Source: Paralvinella palmiformis (taxonomy: Eukaryota > Annelida > Polychaeta > Terebellida > Alvinellidae). From it: a stretch of 64,000 nt of DNA. Position numbers and translations under genes: made by a program. Shown here in pieces: positions 1 to 34,463 of the stretch. Location of the stretch: assembly GCA_025642065.1 (NCBI GenBank), contig JAODUP010000355.1:189501-253500 (forward strand). The letters are read 5' to 3'. Position 1 is the first letter of the stretch, and every line of letters starts with the position of its first letter. The notes under the pieces are model-generated. The model did no database searches. It was not told the DNA's origin and saw only the letters and a list, made by a program, of their open reading frames with translations.

Positions 1-94
1 AGAGTCCTGTTGATACACTGCTGCACTCAGTCATATCAAAAAGTCTCTTGTGAGTTTGTGGCTTAAAATGTGGCTGGTGTCTTTTCCCGAAACC

Positions 95-330
95 CTCTGC
101 AGACAAAACCCCCTGCGATTCTGAACCCCCCCCCCCTGTGGACATAACCCCCTGAATGTCGGTGGTTGTTTTGAAAAAGATGGCTTGTATGTAAATTTAA
201 TATAGTTTTCCAAAATATAATTTTCAACTGCTGTCGCCGTATTCTAACAAACATTTGTATGTGTGTTAATTACTGTCAATTAACCCTAACCCTAATTCCT
301 ATGTTATGGGGGTTATGTCCGCAGGGGACT
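95..330. mobile_element. Short fold-back element with CCCC(T)G-GGACATAACCCCC ends
   Basis: cccctgtggacataaccccc (about 134-153) is inverted at 308-327 (gggggttatgtccgcagggg). A related motif, ctgcagacaaaaccccctg, lies just outside at about 97-115, suggesting subterminal repeats. The interior is AT-rich and includes two telomere-like CCCTAA units. Non-coding. Confidence 0.55.
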
Positions 331-544
331 ACCTCTTTTTGACACCCCTTGCAATTACCGAGTGGTGACTGCATCAATAAACCCCAGTTTCTCACTCGCT
401 GTGAGTGTCCCATTAGGAAGAGAGGAACATATGGCAAATGGTTCCCAGATTATTGTTCTTACGCACCTCTTAGGTATAGCCCACCGTGGAACATAATTTA
501 GTTTTTCTCTATAATAATATATACAAAATTTATAGAGCGCCCTA

Positions 545-605
545 TAAGAAGGTTACTCTATGGCGCTATCTTTTTGGAGGTTACTCTAAGGCGCTATCTT
601 TGAAC
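545..605 (+). repeat. Imperfect tandem duplication (ggttactctawggcgctatc)
   Basis: Two near-identical units, ggttactctatggcgctatc and ggttactctaaggcgctatc, about 29 bases apart. Non-coding. Confidence 0.6.
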
Positions 606-1009
606 ATATCAAAGTGGAAACGATCTGGTATCAATTTATTTAAATGATTAGCCAGCATTTAAATCATCTTATTACTTATAGTTGAAGTTAAATCCACATG
701 ATTAAAATCCAAACTTAATTGGATATTGCGCGATGGAACCCATCTCATGATTTCCTAAGTGAATCCACGTTACAATTTCCACACAAGTCAAAACACGAAA
801 ATTACATATTCCAGTATTTATTTTCTACTTATTGTACAATAATATACACACAATTATATGAACTAAAAAGGCTTAGAATTAATAATAATGTTGCCTAATA
901 TTACATGTATTAATTGTTTTTATTTATTAACCTTTATTATACACGTATAGCGCTTTGGGCCGTTATACATTATTTATTGGGCCCCGTATAGATGTATATT
1001 TCATATTAT

Positions 1010-1100
1010 TAACCAGATGGCGGCTGATCACCCACTTTACACTTTCCAATATGGCGGTCAGGTTGACGCATCATTAAGACTATTTCCGGTTTGATCCAGT
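1010..1100. promoter_or_regulatory. Candidate TATA-less promoter cluster (YY1-like and ETS-like sites)
   Basis: Within 90 bases are ccagatggcggctg (1012-1025) and aatatggcgg (1048-1057), matching the YY1 core ATGGCGG, and atttccggttt (about 1081-1091), an ETS/GABP-type core CCGGAAA on the reverse strand. This grouping is typical of broad metazoan promoters. It lies about 7.2 kb before the first coding exon; the link is inference. Confidence 0.3.
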
Positions 1101-2539
1101 TGGCTTTTTGAAATATAATCTATATGGGAATACGTCCACCTTCGCATACCTTCATGTAGTACTTTACTCGCAACTAGTTCACCTTCGAGATGTTCATAAG
1201 GCGGAACTAAATAACAAATCTTGCTTATTCACCAAACCATTGTATATAGTTATTATATAGTCTATTTTTCATTACCTTTACAGCTAATGAAATATCATCA
1301 CCTGATACCGTTGAAGAGACCTATACTATAGGCACATTAAAGACGGCACAATATGGTGTCATCGTTAACCCGACCCATATAATTACTGGGTCAATCATAG
1401 TTTGATAATGTTAGGTCAACCGGTCATTTAAATAATGGTTGATGTCCGCCGTAGAACAAAAAAATTATTAATGGACAATAAATATCGCATCCTCGTTATA
1501 CATGTAAAGAGCTGTAAGGACAGTATACATACTGGTGTGTGGAAGATATAACCCTAATAAACCAGAATTTTTTTATCATTAGCACAGAAAGTGTCCCATA
1601 ACATATACATATCAGATGTATGAGCAGTGATCATGCATTCAATATAATAGTACTGAAAAGAAGAACATACAGTGATAATATATCCTGGTCATATACGTGC
1701 ATTTTATATATAGAGTGTTTTAACGGAAAATTTCTCATACACACACACATATATATATATATATGACTAGATTAATAGTTACAGATATGACGTTCCTGTC
1801 GTACATACGCCTGATAGTATCACGTACAATGGTCTCTCGTACATAATGTATGTGCCGCAAAATTTCAGCTATAGCTATATATATATACCTTTAGGGTATT
1901 TCAAGTGATCATTTCAGTTCTTTCGAAAGCCGCATTTAATTGTCCCAGTTATTGATTTAGCGTTAATCGCGATTAAACAAACTAATATCTCACTTGTGTA
2001 TATGTTTTCCGGAAATAAGTGCTTTCATTTTCTGTGCTATCTTGGTATTTTAATATATTTGCGTATTTTACTATTGCGTTACTATAGCTAGATCAAATGA
2101 ACGAAATCAAATAAGAAAATCAAAAGTATATGCATGATAAGATAAAACTTCGTCATACAGCTACCAGTTGTTAGTAATTTACATCCGTAATTAACTTCAC
2201 AACCAAGTGGGTTAAATGTGTAAAATAAATTCGAGGATATGTGATACATGTTATCAATATTTATAATTCGAATAATCTTAATTTGTATCATAACGTACAT
2301 TTTGTATCTTTTAATTGACAATTTAAACAATAAAACATATTACATGAATGTTAAGCGTTATCATCCCACCTTTTTAGTAAACCAAAATATCTGGATATAA
2401 TACTGTAATATATTTAATCAGCATAGAAACATAGCTTAGACTAAGAATGTTGTAGTACGTGGAAAAAGTGATATTTTTAGCGTGTATCATAACGTTGGAT
2501 ATATCACGTGTAGAGCATACGTTTAAAGTCTCGTATTTG

Positions 2540-2690
2540 CGATACTTCGCGAGATTTTAACGAATCGCAGGACCGAGCAAGGACAATCGCTCCGGGCTTG
2601 TAGTATATTTACCTCTTATTTTACATATTATATCGAGTATATAGCGGTATTAATTGTTGTCACCATTTTAGTGGCACACCAGAGTGAGTA
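2540..2690 (+). promoter_or_regulatory. Candidate promoter/5'-untranslated exon
   Basis: Contains acttcgcgagatttt (2545-2559), close to the TCTCGCGAGA core-promoter palindrome, in an otherwise CpG-poor area. A good donor-like caccaga|gtgagt occurs at 2684. This could be the missing non-coding first exon of the zinc-finger gene. Weak evidence only. Confidence 0.2.
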
Positions 2691-3394
2691 TTTTATTGTA
2701 GTAAAATGTTCCTTATTGTGGATATCTGGAATATATCTTGTTTTTTCGTAATGTTATTTGGCGCCGAACGCCTCGATGTTCTGGTAGAAAAATAAATCAA
2801 AACATAGCGATTTTGAAACGGATGTTGACGAATTCGTTCGTAATATAAAGTACTCCTCATATTATTTTACTACTTAAGACTTTGGGGAAAAAGATTATTC
2901 GATATTGTTGACATACAAACAAGACATAATAAAGAAGGCCAAAACGCACTCTGTCGTGGGCTTACTATTTACCGTAATAACTTTCCTTAACTTAAATGTA
3001 TTGTAATTGTTATTAATTTGTGTGCAAACATTTATTGTTTGTTAATTATTTCATAGAGTACTAGCTGTTTATCCTTATTTATGTTATGTATTTAATTATT
3101 CCACATGATGATGATATTCAATATTATTAAAATGAGCTTGAATATCTTGATATGGCCACCAATAATACTTGGCGACTCTGACAAATATAATTCCAGTGTG
3201 AAATAAATTTGAATATTCTGTCCATTTAGAATTTGTTTTCACATTCCTAAATGGATATAATGTCTGATTTTATAGTAAACATGTTTATATGTGTATGCGC
3301 AATTGTTTTGCAAATATTAAAGCACCAATGGTTTTTCACCATGGGTCCTGTTTAAAAAAAATCTTAGTTGGTTATTAATATTGCTTCAGTCAAA

Positions 3395-3952
3395 ATGTTG
3401 CTTAGAAAGAACAGATATCTTCATTTAAGACTTAAGGATATTAAATCCAAGTGTAATATTCTTACCAAAGTACCTATTTAGCATTACTAAGAGTGGTGAT
3501 GAATCCCATGTTAAATCTTACTGATGTAGGCTTTGATTTCGTTCCTGGTCAGAGTAATTGTAGTCAAATGGTATATAAGATGTGTTGGCTGACATTCAGT
3601 TAGGAGAAGCAGTGGTTAAAATGATAATCTGAGCTTAAGTTGGGATGCAACATCTCCTGATGGGCAACATATAAATGAAGTGCATGTTGACTTGCCAAGT
3701 GTGCCTCCCCTTAAAGTTAAAGAAAGTATTAAAAATATCACAGTATCTTATGCAGCATGCTTTCATCACAATCAGATGAAACATCACTAGTTAGTGATCA
3801 GTCATTTAAAAATACAATAAATGACATGCCCTGCTTTCATTATTAGTTATTGAGAAGTATTGGAAGAAGAAAAAGATTATGTAGATAATAAACTTAAATT
3901 TAGAGAGATTTTAATGCGAGAATTGGAGTCAGCATTAACTGTTACTTTTTAA
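3395..3952 (+). pseudogene. Decayed coding sequence, unknown parent
   Basis: Successive protein-like stretches in different frames: MLLRKNRYLHLRLKDIKSKC from 3395; NLSLSWDATSPDGQHINEVH and on to SIKNITVSYAACFHHNQ (3626-3787, 54 codons); LSSQSDETSLVSDQSFKNTI and NDMPCFHY (3760-3843); LEEEKDYVDNKLKFREILMR and ELESALTVTF with TAA at 3950-3952. AATAAA overlaps the last stop (3951-3956). No splice sites separate the pieces, so this resembles a frameshifted, probably processed pseudogene rather than exons. I cannot name the parent. Confidence 0.5.
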
Positions 3953-4264
3953 TAAATATTTAATATATCTTAATTCTTATGTAATGTAGACCTAATAACC
4001 AACTCTTTAGTCAAATGTATTCGTTCTGTATCTGAAATAATATAAATATTTATATTTGGACTTTGTTTTTTTCACATATAATCCATTCATCAGAGTGAAT
4101 TTTAGCTGTTTTATGCCTTGGAATAGAACGCACCACATGTAATATCCCTTTAGTATGATAAGATAATCATTATATTCTTGTAGATTCACTATCTATATAT
4201 AATTTCCTTCAATTTGATATGTTATTTGCCATATTTCAATACCAATAAGTTTTTAACATTTTGG

Positions 4265-4322
4265 TCCTGACCTTGACCTTTTCCCATTATGGGTCAAAGG
4301 TCAAGGTCAAAAGTCAAGGTCA
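4265..4322. promoter_or_regulatory. Inverted cluster of AGGTCA-type half-sites
   Basis: cctgaccttgacctttt is followed by ggtcaaaggtcaaggtcaaa and agtcaaggtcatt. It includes TCAAGGTCA, the extended half-site bound by monomeric nuclear receptors (ERR/FTZ-F1 type), at least five half-sites and an inverted arrangement. It may equally be a low-complexity repeat; function is inferred. Confidence 0.4.
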
Positions 4323-6674
4323 TTATTATAAAAACAATCCTTAGTTCCCGTAGAATAATAAACATCAAATTTGTAGGTGAATAACTCCCTTCTTTTTAAG
4401 TTACAACCTATTTTCCTCCATCTGGTTTGTGAAAATCTATGAAATAATCACAGTTTTGGATTCACTGTTCCCATCTAATAGCACTAGGCACCTACCCCTG
4501 TAATTTGGGGTGTTTAAAATACTATAACTTCTTAACAACTTGGCCAATTTTTTAAAACTTAACAGTTCTGGAATCTGTGAGCTGAGTACTTTACAATGTG
4601 CTAAGAGATATTGCAATAATAACAACTTCAAAAATTTATCAAAGTACCTACCAATGCGATTTACCATCTTCTTATGTTTTTCTTTAACTGTCTGAAGAAA
4701 ACCAAATATATATTTTAGTACTCTCACTTTAAATGTATTACTTGCCTCATCTCCAACATCCATAAATTAATAATTTTCTTGTACTAAGTAACATTTACAT
4801 GATGACTATATCTACCTTGAATAACCAGCCAAATATGTCAAACTTTGTCATGAAGTATCTGACTTTGCATTTTTTATATAACCAAACAGTAAGTGTTATT
4901 CTGAGACAATGGTGCTATCATTTTGTGACAAACCAGAACTATTATGACGCCCTATTCAAATTGGGTGTTTTGCTATTTTGTGAACAGGAGGCAGCACCGA
5001 TTTTATAATATCCAGCGTGTACAAACAAGCAACTGCTGATATTCATCCATATAGTAACAGTGCAAGGAAACAAGACAACAACAAGATTTTTTTTCATTTG
5101 AATCAGTTTGACAGTGTTCCTATAAGTACACAAGTTAATAAGTAGAAATAGAATGTGCTTGAATAAATTGGCATGTTTATTATATAATTATTTCGGAGTA
5201 AGTTGTTTTTAAGTACCCATCTTGCCATTTCAGATGTAAATAAAATGTTTCTTGTATATTTAAACATAAGTTCTTTTTAAAGCAAGTAGACCACATGAAA
5301 TTTACTTGTCCTGTCAATTTTGTTTTGTGGGTTCATATCATCATGTGGGATAAGTGGTAGATGAAAACAAATTATGCCATGACAGAGCTCATTTTTTTCT
5401 CTAAAATTATGCTGTTTGACATGATAGTAAATCCTATGATTCTTGAATCATTCGAAATATAACAGAAATGTAGAAGAAAGTTGTTTAGGTTTCTTTTCCT
5501 CACAGTGATTGATTCAGCAAAACAGTACGCCATTGTCTGGTAGTCTTATATTACACAAATTGTCAGGATGCCGTTTGAAAAAAGGTAAACCCTAGAACAT
5601 GTCTATCACTTTAATCTTAGAAGAATCCTTTTATAGTTTTCCTAGCTTTAGTGATGATGTTTGTACCAGAGGGAATTAAAGTTCTGATAATTATCTAAAA
5701 GAGGACGAGGGGACTTTGTTTACTGCATGTTTTGGTTGATAAATAATTTATCTTTGTACTACATCCAATTGAAATGTTACAAATTGTCCATCTCGATGTC
5801 CAATTATAAAGATAACACGTTTCTATTTAAAAGATGGCCACTGCAAATATTACATCACAATGTATTCGCTGCAGTAAAATAAAAAAGTCATACTCATAGT
5901 TTTTGCATCACATGTTGTGAAGCATCGCCACTTATTTTGTACCCGTACATGAAAAGCTTTCTGCGTGCCGATATATATCCTCAGTGTTGCTGCTAGGACG
6001 TGTTTATTTTGACGTATGGTGCTTAATAAAAAATCCTTGGCTACAACAACAAGGCACATAATAAAATCCTGTTGCCTTATTTTATAAATGTTGTGTGCAT
6101 TAATAGCCTTCCCGTCACATATGCTTTAATAATGCCATATCAGACTGCTGAATGTGACCTGCGAGCGTGGGTTTAGTTGCCAAAAGATAAGTCATCATAA
6201 TAAACTAAAAGAAAAGCACCTCAATCTGTTGATGACAATTAAAACATCAAAATGTTCTGTGGCCGACTTTGACTATGAGTTAAAGGAGAAGAAAGCCTGT
6301 AGAATATATAAAAACGTGTCTTATCAAAACAGTTTTGAAGCATTTCTTTCGTCTTGTTTTTTCATGTTACGGATATAATTAAGTAAGTGATATGCATACA
6401 TTTAATTATGCTTACATTGTAAAACTATGTGCATACATCTTGACTTGATTCAGTTTGTTTCCTTTTAAGCAAGAACAAGCTTTGCCATAATGTCCTTTTA
6501 GCTAGATCATCGGAGAGATATTGTTCCCATCTAAAAGATCTCGGTCAACTGTCTGGTTTATATACATCACACGCCATATATTACATTTATAACCACTGTC
6601 ACTGTGAACAGTTGAAACGTAAACTCATCCTAAGTTCATTTTGTATCTGGTCAGTATATACTAATGCAATGTCA

Positions 6675-6836
6675 GGCACCTTCGTGGTTTAGTTGGTAGC
6701 ATGTTGGACCACAGATCACTACCACCTGAGTTGTAATCTTAGCATGGGCGTATCTGAAGGGTGTCTCATCTTTGACTTTGCTTCACCACATTTAGCCTAC
6801 CATGTGCACAAAAGTGGCCATAAAACATCAATCCTT
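6675..6836 (+). mobile_element. SINE type A copy
   Basis: Starts ggcaccttcgtggtttagtt (A-box region) and continues through the common body (catctttgactttgcttca) to the shared tail tttagcctaccatgtgcaca plus aaacatcaat. The B-box is diverged (gagttgtaatct). Confidence 0.8.
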
Positions 6837-7228
6837 ATTAAATTATCTAATGCCATGTCAGATTACCATGTATCTTTACAAAGAAAATGTTGCGCTGCAA
6901 AGAAAACGTCAAGCACCACGGGGTAACCTTAATCCCCTGATTCAATTACCTGATGAGACAATACCTCAAAATGAATTGTGATGCTTTCTAGGTTTGGATG
7001 AATTCATTATCCTTTGGTGCTTTCGTATCAAGTTCATCTCTGAAATCCACTGTGATGACTTCTAACGAGATTTCACTTTATCCTTTTTGTCAAGTTCAGT
7101 ATTATCTATATAGTATGTGTATGTGTGTGTGCTAATTAGAAGCCTGTGATAATTTGCAGTCATTCAGAGGTACATAATTCCACAGGTACAAATATATCAC
7201 ACTTTGTTACATGATCAGTACATCGTAC

Positions 7229-7517
7229 GACAGACATGGGCTCAACTCCATTCTGTCAATTCCCATCATGCTTTACAAACATTTTGATGTAATTACTCCA
7301 AGCACCTACTCCAATCAGTGATTGGAGTAGTGCTTGGAGTACCTACTTGGAATACCCACACCAAGTGTTTATATTCCAAGTAGGATTGCCATGGAAGAAA
7401 TATTTCTGGATTAAAAAATTTAATGGTAAATTAATTTCTGGATTAAATCTTTTGTAGCAAACTTCTGGAATTGGAATTGCCCATCAATTCCGAAATTGAA
7501 TTGACCCCATGTCTGTC
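7229..7517. mobile_element. MITE-like element with gacagacatggg ends and two internal hairpins
   Basis: gacagacatgggctcaa at 7229 is inverted at 7501-7517 (ttgaccccatgtctgtc). Inside, 7294-7341 is a near-perfect palindrome around tactccaagca, and ctacttggaata (7343-7354) pairs exactly with tattccaagtag (7372-7383). About 289 bases, non-coding. Confidence 0.65.
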
Positions 7518-7734
7518 ATAGGAATTATATTTCAGTCAATTTGCTATATATTTTGTGAACAATTTTTTCAGTATCATGTTGATATTTCTATACGAACAAG
7601 GAGAGAGAGGAAATGTGCATTTGTTTTTGGTAACAGTGTTTTTCCATGATAAAACAATGGTTAGCCACTCATCTTACACCTGGATTTGATGCATTTCTCT
7701 CAAAGGTGGCCACAAAAAGGCAAATCAACTTCTT

Positions 7735-7772
<38 letters not shown>
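7735..7772. repeat. Compound (CA)n(TA)n microsatellite
   Basis: Directly visible run of CA followed by TA units. Confidence 0.95.
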
Positions 7773-7856
7773 AAATGATAGAATTTTTTTTGGGTCATTT
7801 CACTTTTGACTTTTAACACAAAATACACAAACAATTATTAACTTTGTCGTATTTAT

Positions 7857-8096
7857 GCTGTGATGGCGCAGTTAGTTACAGTGTTGGACTCCTGGCTGGA
7901 GGGTCACTGGTTCGAGACTCCAGAGCTGCAATGCTGTCGTGTGGCGACTGGTTCACTCAGCCTGACAGAATGTGATGGCTGTGTGTCTGAGTAATGCTAT
8001 AAACCTCTAGTGGCAGCATGTATTGTGTGTGCCCTCAAAAGGCCCATTTAGACCACCATGTGCACAAAAGTGGCTGTAAAACACCAAAACATCATT
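7857..8096 (+). mobile_element. SINE type C: distinct tRNA-like head with the type A/B tail
   Basis: The head has tgatggcgcagttagttaca (A-box) and ggttcgagactcc (B-box), unlike types A and B. A different middle follows, then the tail cccatttagaccaccatgtg and cacaaaagtggctgtaaaac, which matches the type A tail. It ends 192 bases before coding exon 1. Confidence 0.75.
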
Positions 8097-8292
8097 GTAG
8101 GCTCCCTCGGGAGTTGAGGTGTTTGCTGGATTGAAGCGGGTCTGAATCGGAGTATAATGTAAAAGCACCCTGAGACCAACACAGCTGAATGTGGTCCTAT
8201 GTAAATCATACATCATTATTATTATTGTTATTATTTGTGCTTTGTGTAGTAATTGTCTTGGTACATAATTTAATATTTATTCTTGTAGCGTG

Positions 8293-30862
<22,570 letters not shown>

Positions 30863-31295
30863 GTGTTGTGGCTATTTGGTAGCAGAATGGCGATGTGCCT
30901 TGTGTTGGTTGTTTTTTTGTGTAATCCAATCACTTATCATCGAATAGACCAGTTCCGCTAGGCATGCGCATTTGGATCCCCGGGCGAGGGGGTTGTCAGG
31001 TCAGAAGACGTTTGAAACAAGATGTATTTCAACACTCAGACTGAACCAGGGGCATGGCCAATCTAGAACAAACTCACATATTTGGATACATGAATCTATT
31101 CTGAATGTAGATAGCATGATTTGATATACAGGTATATATAATGAGTCCCCTAAAATACGATCTCAGTGAAGGTGATTGTAAAACAACAAATCGGATCCTG
31201 CCATCTTTTTGGTCAAAAGTGCAACAGGCACATTATTTTTCGTAAATTAAGCGACGAATCAAGTATTTTATTTATTCAGGACATAAATAATATAA

Positions 31296-31634
31296 ACTAG
31301 AGATGTGGCTCTTTTATATTTCTTTCACACGTGTCAAAAGAATAGTGTATTTTATTCTAAAATTTGCGGCGATGAAAACATAAACAATCCTACTGAAGAA
31401 ACAACACCGTCAGCGTGGCAGTTGTGTGAAAGCTATGAATATTCAGTATCACATGACACTGCTGCTGCCTACATCGAGTCACTGGGCGAAATTAGACAGG
31501 ATCACGGCTTAACAAACTGGGCCTTTATACAGCTATATGTAAATGGGCTGGCTGATACATTGCACGTGTTTAATATTGAATGTAAACACGGGGGAAATAT
31601 AACACAGTTAGGTCTAGGAAATATCCAAGATTGA
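31296..31634 (+). CDS. Candidate terminal exon or separate ORF, unknown
   Basis: Open frame ending at TGA 31632-31634, followed 34 bases later by AATAAA. The most protein-like part reads TPSAWQLCESYEYSVSHDTA and continues NWAFIQLYVNGLADTLHVFN. It does not look like simple repeat. Acceptors compatible with a phase-1 splice from 30839 exist at 31398 and 31413 but have poor pyrimidine tracts. It could be the true last exon of the zinc-finger gene, a relic, or chance. I recognise no family. Confidence 0.35.
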   Translation, partial: TRDVALLYFFHTCQKNSVFYSKICGDENINNPTEETTPSAWQLCESYEYSVSHDTAAAYIESLGEIRQDHGLTNWAFIQLYVNGLADTLHVFNIECKHGGNITQLGLGNIQD

Positions 31635-31667
31635 TTGGAACAAAATGTTCATTTGCTTTCGCTGTCA

Positions 31668-31673
31668 AATAAA
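31668..31673 (+). terminator. Candidate polyadenylation signal AATAAA
   Basis: Canonical hexamer downstream of the zinc-finger gene and the only one I see between its stop and 31.7 kb. It would serve either choice of last exon. Confidence 0.45.
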
Positions 31674-31699
31674 CATGCAATGGTCATTTCCCTTATAAT

Positions 31700-33335
31700 C
31701 TGAGATTTCTCATTGTGAGTCATAGTTTTCTAACCTAACATCGAGCTTCGGTCAATTTCCACTTGGTGTCGCAGTCATAGCCGGATCTGTCTATGGCCTG
31801 CTCCCAGATCAGACTGAGCTAAATCATACTGTCTCCGAGCTTTTGGGGAAAGAGCTAATTATTTTGGATCGTTCCAATTCCTAACCAAAGACATATGCAG
31901 AAATCAACTTGACCACAAATATTACAATTAGTCCAGTGTGTTTTATTTCAATATTCTAAACGCCGAAAATTAGTGACTTTTTGCCGCTTAAAGAAAGAGT
32001 GGGAGGGGTAAAGGATTATAGGATTCAAGACACAAATTCAGGAATCAGTATTGTGGATAATAAAATTATTGGTCAATACCGGTAAGCTGAGGGTTTTCGG
32101 TATCAGCTTATACAATGATATTTTCATGAGTTTGTGTAAGCAAATCAGTTTATTGCTGCAGTATTATATTAATGTCAAAATTGTGGAGCTAACTAGATGT
32201 GACTGATCATTTCAGTAGTGGATTCACTGGTCTTTTATTTCCTAATCTTGCTTGAACTGTGATTGATTAATAGATTAACTATCATAATGTAACCTTTCTA
32301 ATATATAGAATCCCATGCCATCATAACGAGAAGTGTTTTTGTAATATTAATTATCATAATGTTCACATGTATAATACCATTATTAATAGTATTGGCCAGC
32401 ATTGAACTTGAAAATACTTTTATTCGAATTTCATTCTTTACAATATCAGGATAACATAGTGTCACAGTTATAGTTTTACTTACAATTTATAATTCTGTCA
32501 TCAATTACTAAAATCTTTTTATAACTTACACACTTTGATTATTAATATTTTTTGTGACACCTTCGTTTTTTTTATCAGTGTGTGAGATTCATGATTCAAC
32601 TTATCAAACATGGATTTCTTAAATGTGATAAAGTGATTATTAAACGGTTAAACTTTTATTGGACATGAATGTGCGAAAGTGAAGAAAACTGATATATATA
32701 TATATATATATAAATATATATATATAGTTTGTTATCTCTGATTACATTTGTCCATTGTTCCAGCTTGATCTTCCTGATGTCAGTCATTGGGATGTTTGGG
32801 AAATGTTCAATAGTTTGCTCACGAGATGGTTAGATTACGTACCTGTAAATGATAGCTGAAAATAATTATTATTACTATTATTATTTTACTTAATGTAGAT
32901 TCAGTATGTCACCCATATCATCAGGGGCTATTCATGACAATTTACTGTATAATACACCCAATATGTATACCTGACACTTTGCTAGTAATCTTCAGTAAAG
33001 AGTATTATTCAGCAGGTGAATCTTAATATAGAACGGGCTTAAACCTATTGAGAGATGGTGTACGTTTACCCTGTTCCAGAAGTGGGATGGTGCTACAATA
33101 AACACACAAAAACAGCATAACTAGAACCATCATGCATGTTTTGGAAATCTGTCTGACTCAACTTGAGATTCTGCAGTGACTTTCTGATGATCGGCTGCTG
33201 ACTCAGATATACACGGGCTCTCTCTCATTGATAGATTTATCATTGTGTGACCCTTTTCGGTGAATACTATTTAAGGTCGCTTTCACAGATAAATAATTAT
33301 TATCTTTTAAATCATTACAGGGTTTTTACAGACAT
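31700..33335. other. AT-rich intergenic stretch, nothing supported
   Basis: No convincing gene; a (TA)n run lies at 32694-32727. Confidence 0.5.
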
Positions 33336-33442
33336 TATTTGGGGTATTATTAAATTACATATTATTTGTACAGCGCCTTTGAATGGCTCCTGCTAGTAAG
33401 GGCGCTTTATTAAATATACATTATTATTATTATTATTATTAT
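33336..33442 (+). repeat. Short repeat F copy 2
   Basis: ttggggtattattaaattac, agcgcctttgaatggctcct, gggcgctttattaaatatac and an (ATT)n tail. The agcgcctt / aagggcgct pair can form a stem. Confidence 0.8.
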
Positions 33443-33584
33443 AGCAGTATTTGAGAGAGCCATTAACGTTGTGTGATTTTACATTAAAACACAAATGTTG
33501 ATAACATTATATAACCTTAAAAATTGCCATAAACAATAAGTGTACAAATGTTAAATATACGAATATAGGCCTAGTAGATTATGG

Positions 33585-33680
33585 TTGGTGGACGTTTTGG
33601 CCAAAGGACGTTTTGGCCCAAGACATTTTGCCCAACTATTTTTTCAAGGTAGGGCGTTTCGGCCAATGTATGAAATAAAA
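33585..33680. repeat. GGACGTTTTGGCC-type short repeat
   Basis: ggacgttttggcc occurs twice, with diverged cattttgccc and gcgtttcggcc units within 90 bases. Probably one end of a fold-back element whose other end is not visible. Confidence 0.45.
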
Positions 33681-34070
33681 AATTACCCGGATGTCGGACT
33701 AGTTTATTTACAGTTATTTATATTTCTTAGCTGAGGATGAATATTTAAAAACATTTTCAGTTATTGACATTTCTTAATTAATTAATTTAAAACACGAAAT
33801 CTTCAATGATCAAATTGACATATTAGGCTGACCAACTCAAAGTTTATGGGATAAACTAACAACAAACTCAGGGATGGATGTTATTCCTGAATATCAATTT
33901 TCATAGATTTTTGGAGGGATTCTGTGTATATCTTTCTTGTTTTATCTTCGGTCTAATATCACAATGATCTTGAATGAGGACTCCAGTGACATGAGTACAC
34001 TCTGCTTGTGGGGTTTATATCAGTTTCCATATAGAGAGGTCATCCTGGCCAACATGGCCGTGCAATCTGT

Positions 34071-34463
34071 GGAGTACCGACAGTTGCTCACCTGGACAGT
34101 TGCTCACCGGACAGTTGCTCACCTGGACACTTGCTCACCAAGCAAATGAAAAAGTGGACACTCGCTCACCAGTGAAATTTTATTGAAAACAAATAAAAAC
34201 AATTAAACGATTTTTAATTCAGAAATATATTTGTTAGTATCCTATTACCTATATAATTATTGGTTTGGAAATTACCAATTATTAGGGAATTAAAGTTCAG
34301 AGATTCTTTAATTTTATTTGACTAATATAATTATGTGCATTTTTTCTCATTAAAAATTCACCGGTGAGCAAGTGTCCACTTTTTCATTTGCTTGGTGAGC
34401 AAGTGTCCAGGTGAACATCTGTCTGGTGAGCAACTGTCCGGATGAGCAACTGTCCTACACCCC
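34071..34463. mobile_element. Palindromic MITE G copy 1
   Basis: Tandem gacagttgctcacc units at the left and ggtgagcaactgtcc/ggtgagcaagtgtcc units at the right form long inverted arms that include agcaaatgaaaaagtggaca and its inverse. The AT-rich centre is about 150 bases. Confidence 0.8.

Larger units (their letters stand above)
2691..7228. other. AT-rich intergenic or intron 1 sequence, mostly featureless
   Basis: Apart from the pseudogene (3395-3952), the half-site cluster (4265-4322) and a SINE (6675-6836), I see no supported gene. A 108-codon minus-strand frame (4437-4763) has no recognisable domain. Confidence 0.5.

Noticed and set aside
281..296. Telomeric repeat or chromosome end
   Set aside because: Only two CCCTAA units, inside a fold-back element; far too short.
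4437..4763. 108-codon minus-strand frame
   Set aside because: Lys/Leu-rich and somewhat protein-like, but no domain, neighbours or splice evidence; kept out of the gene list.
6693..6926. 77-codon frame
   Set aside because: Mostly SINE type A sequence.
7857..7930. Possible functional tRNA gene
   Set aside because: A- and B-box motifs are present, but no clean acceptor stem is visible and the sequence continues into a SINE body.
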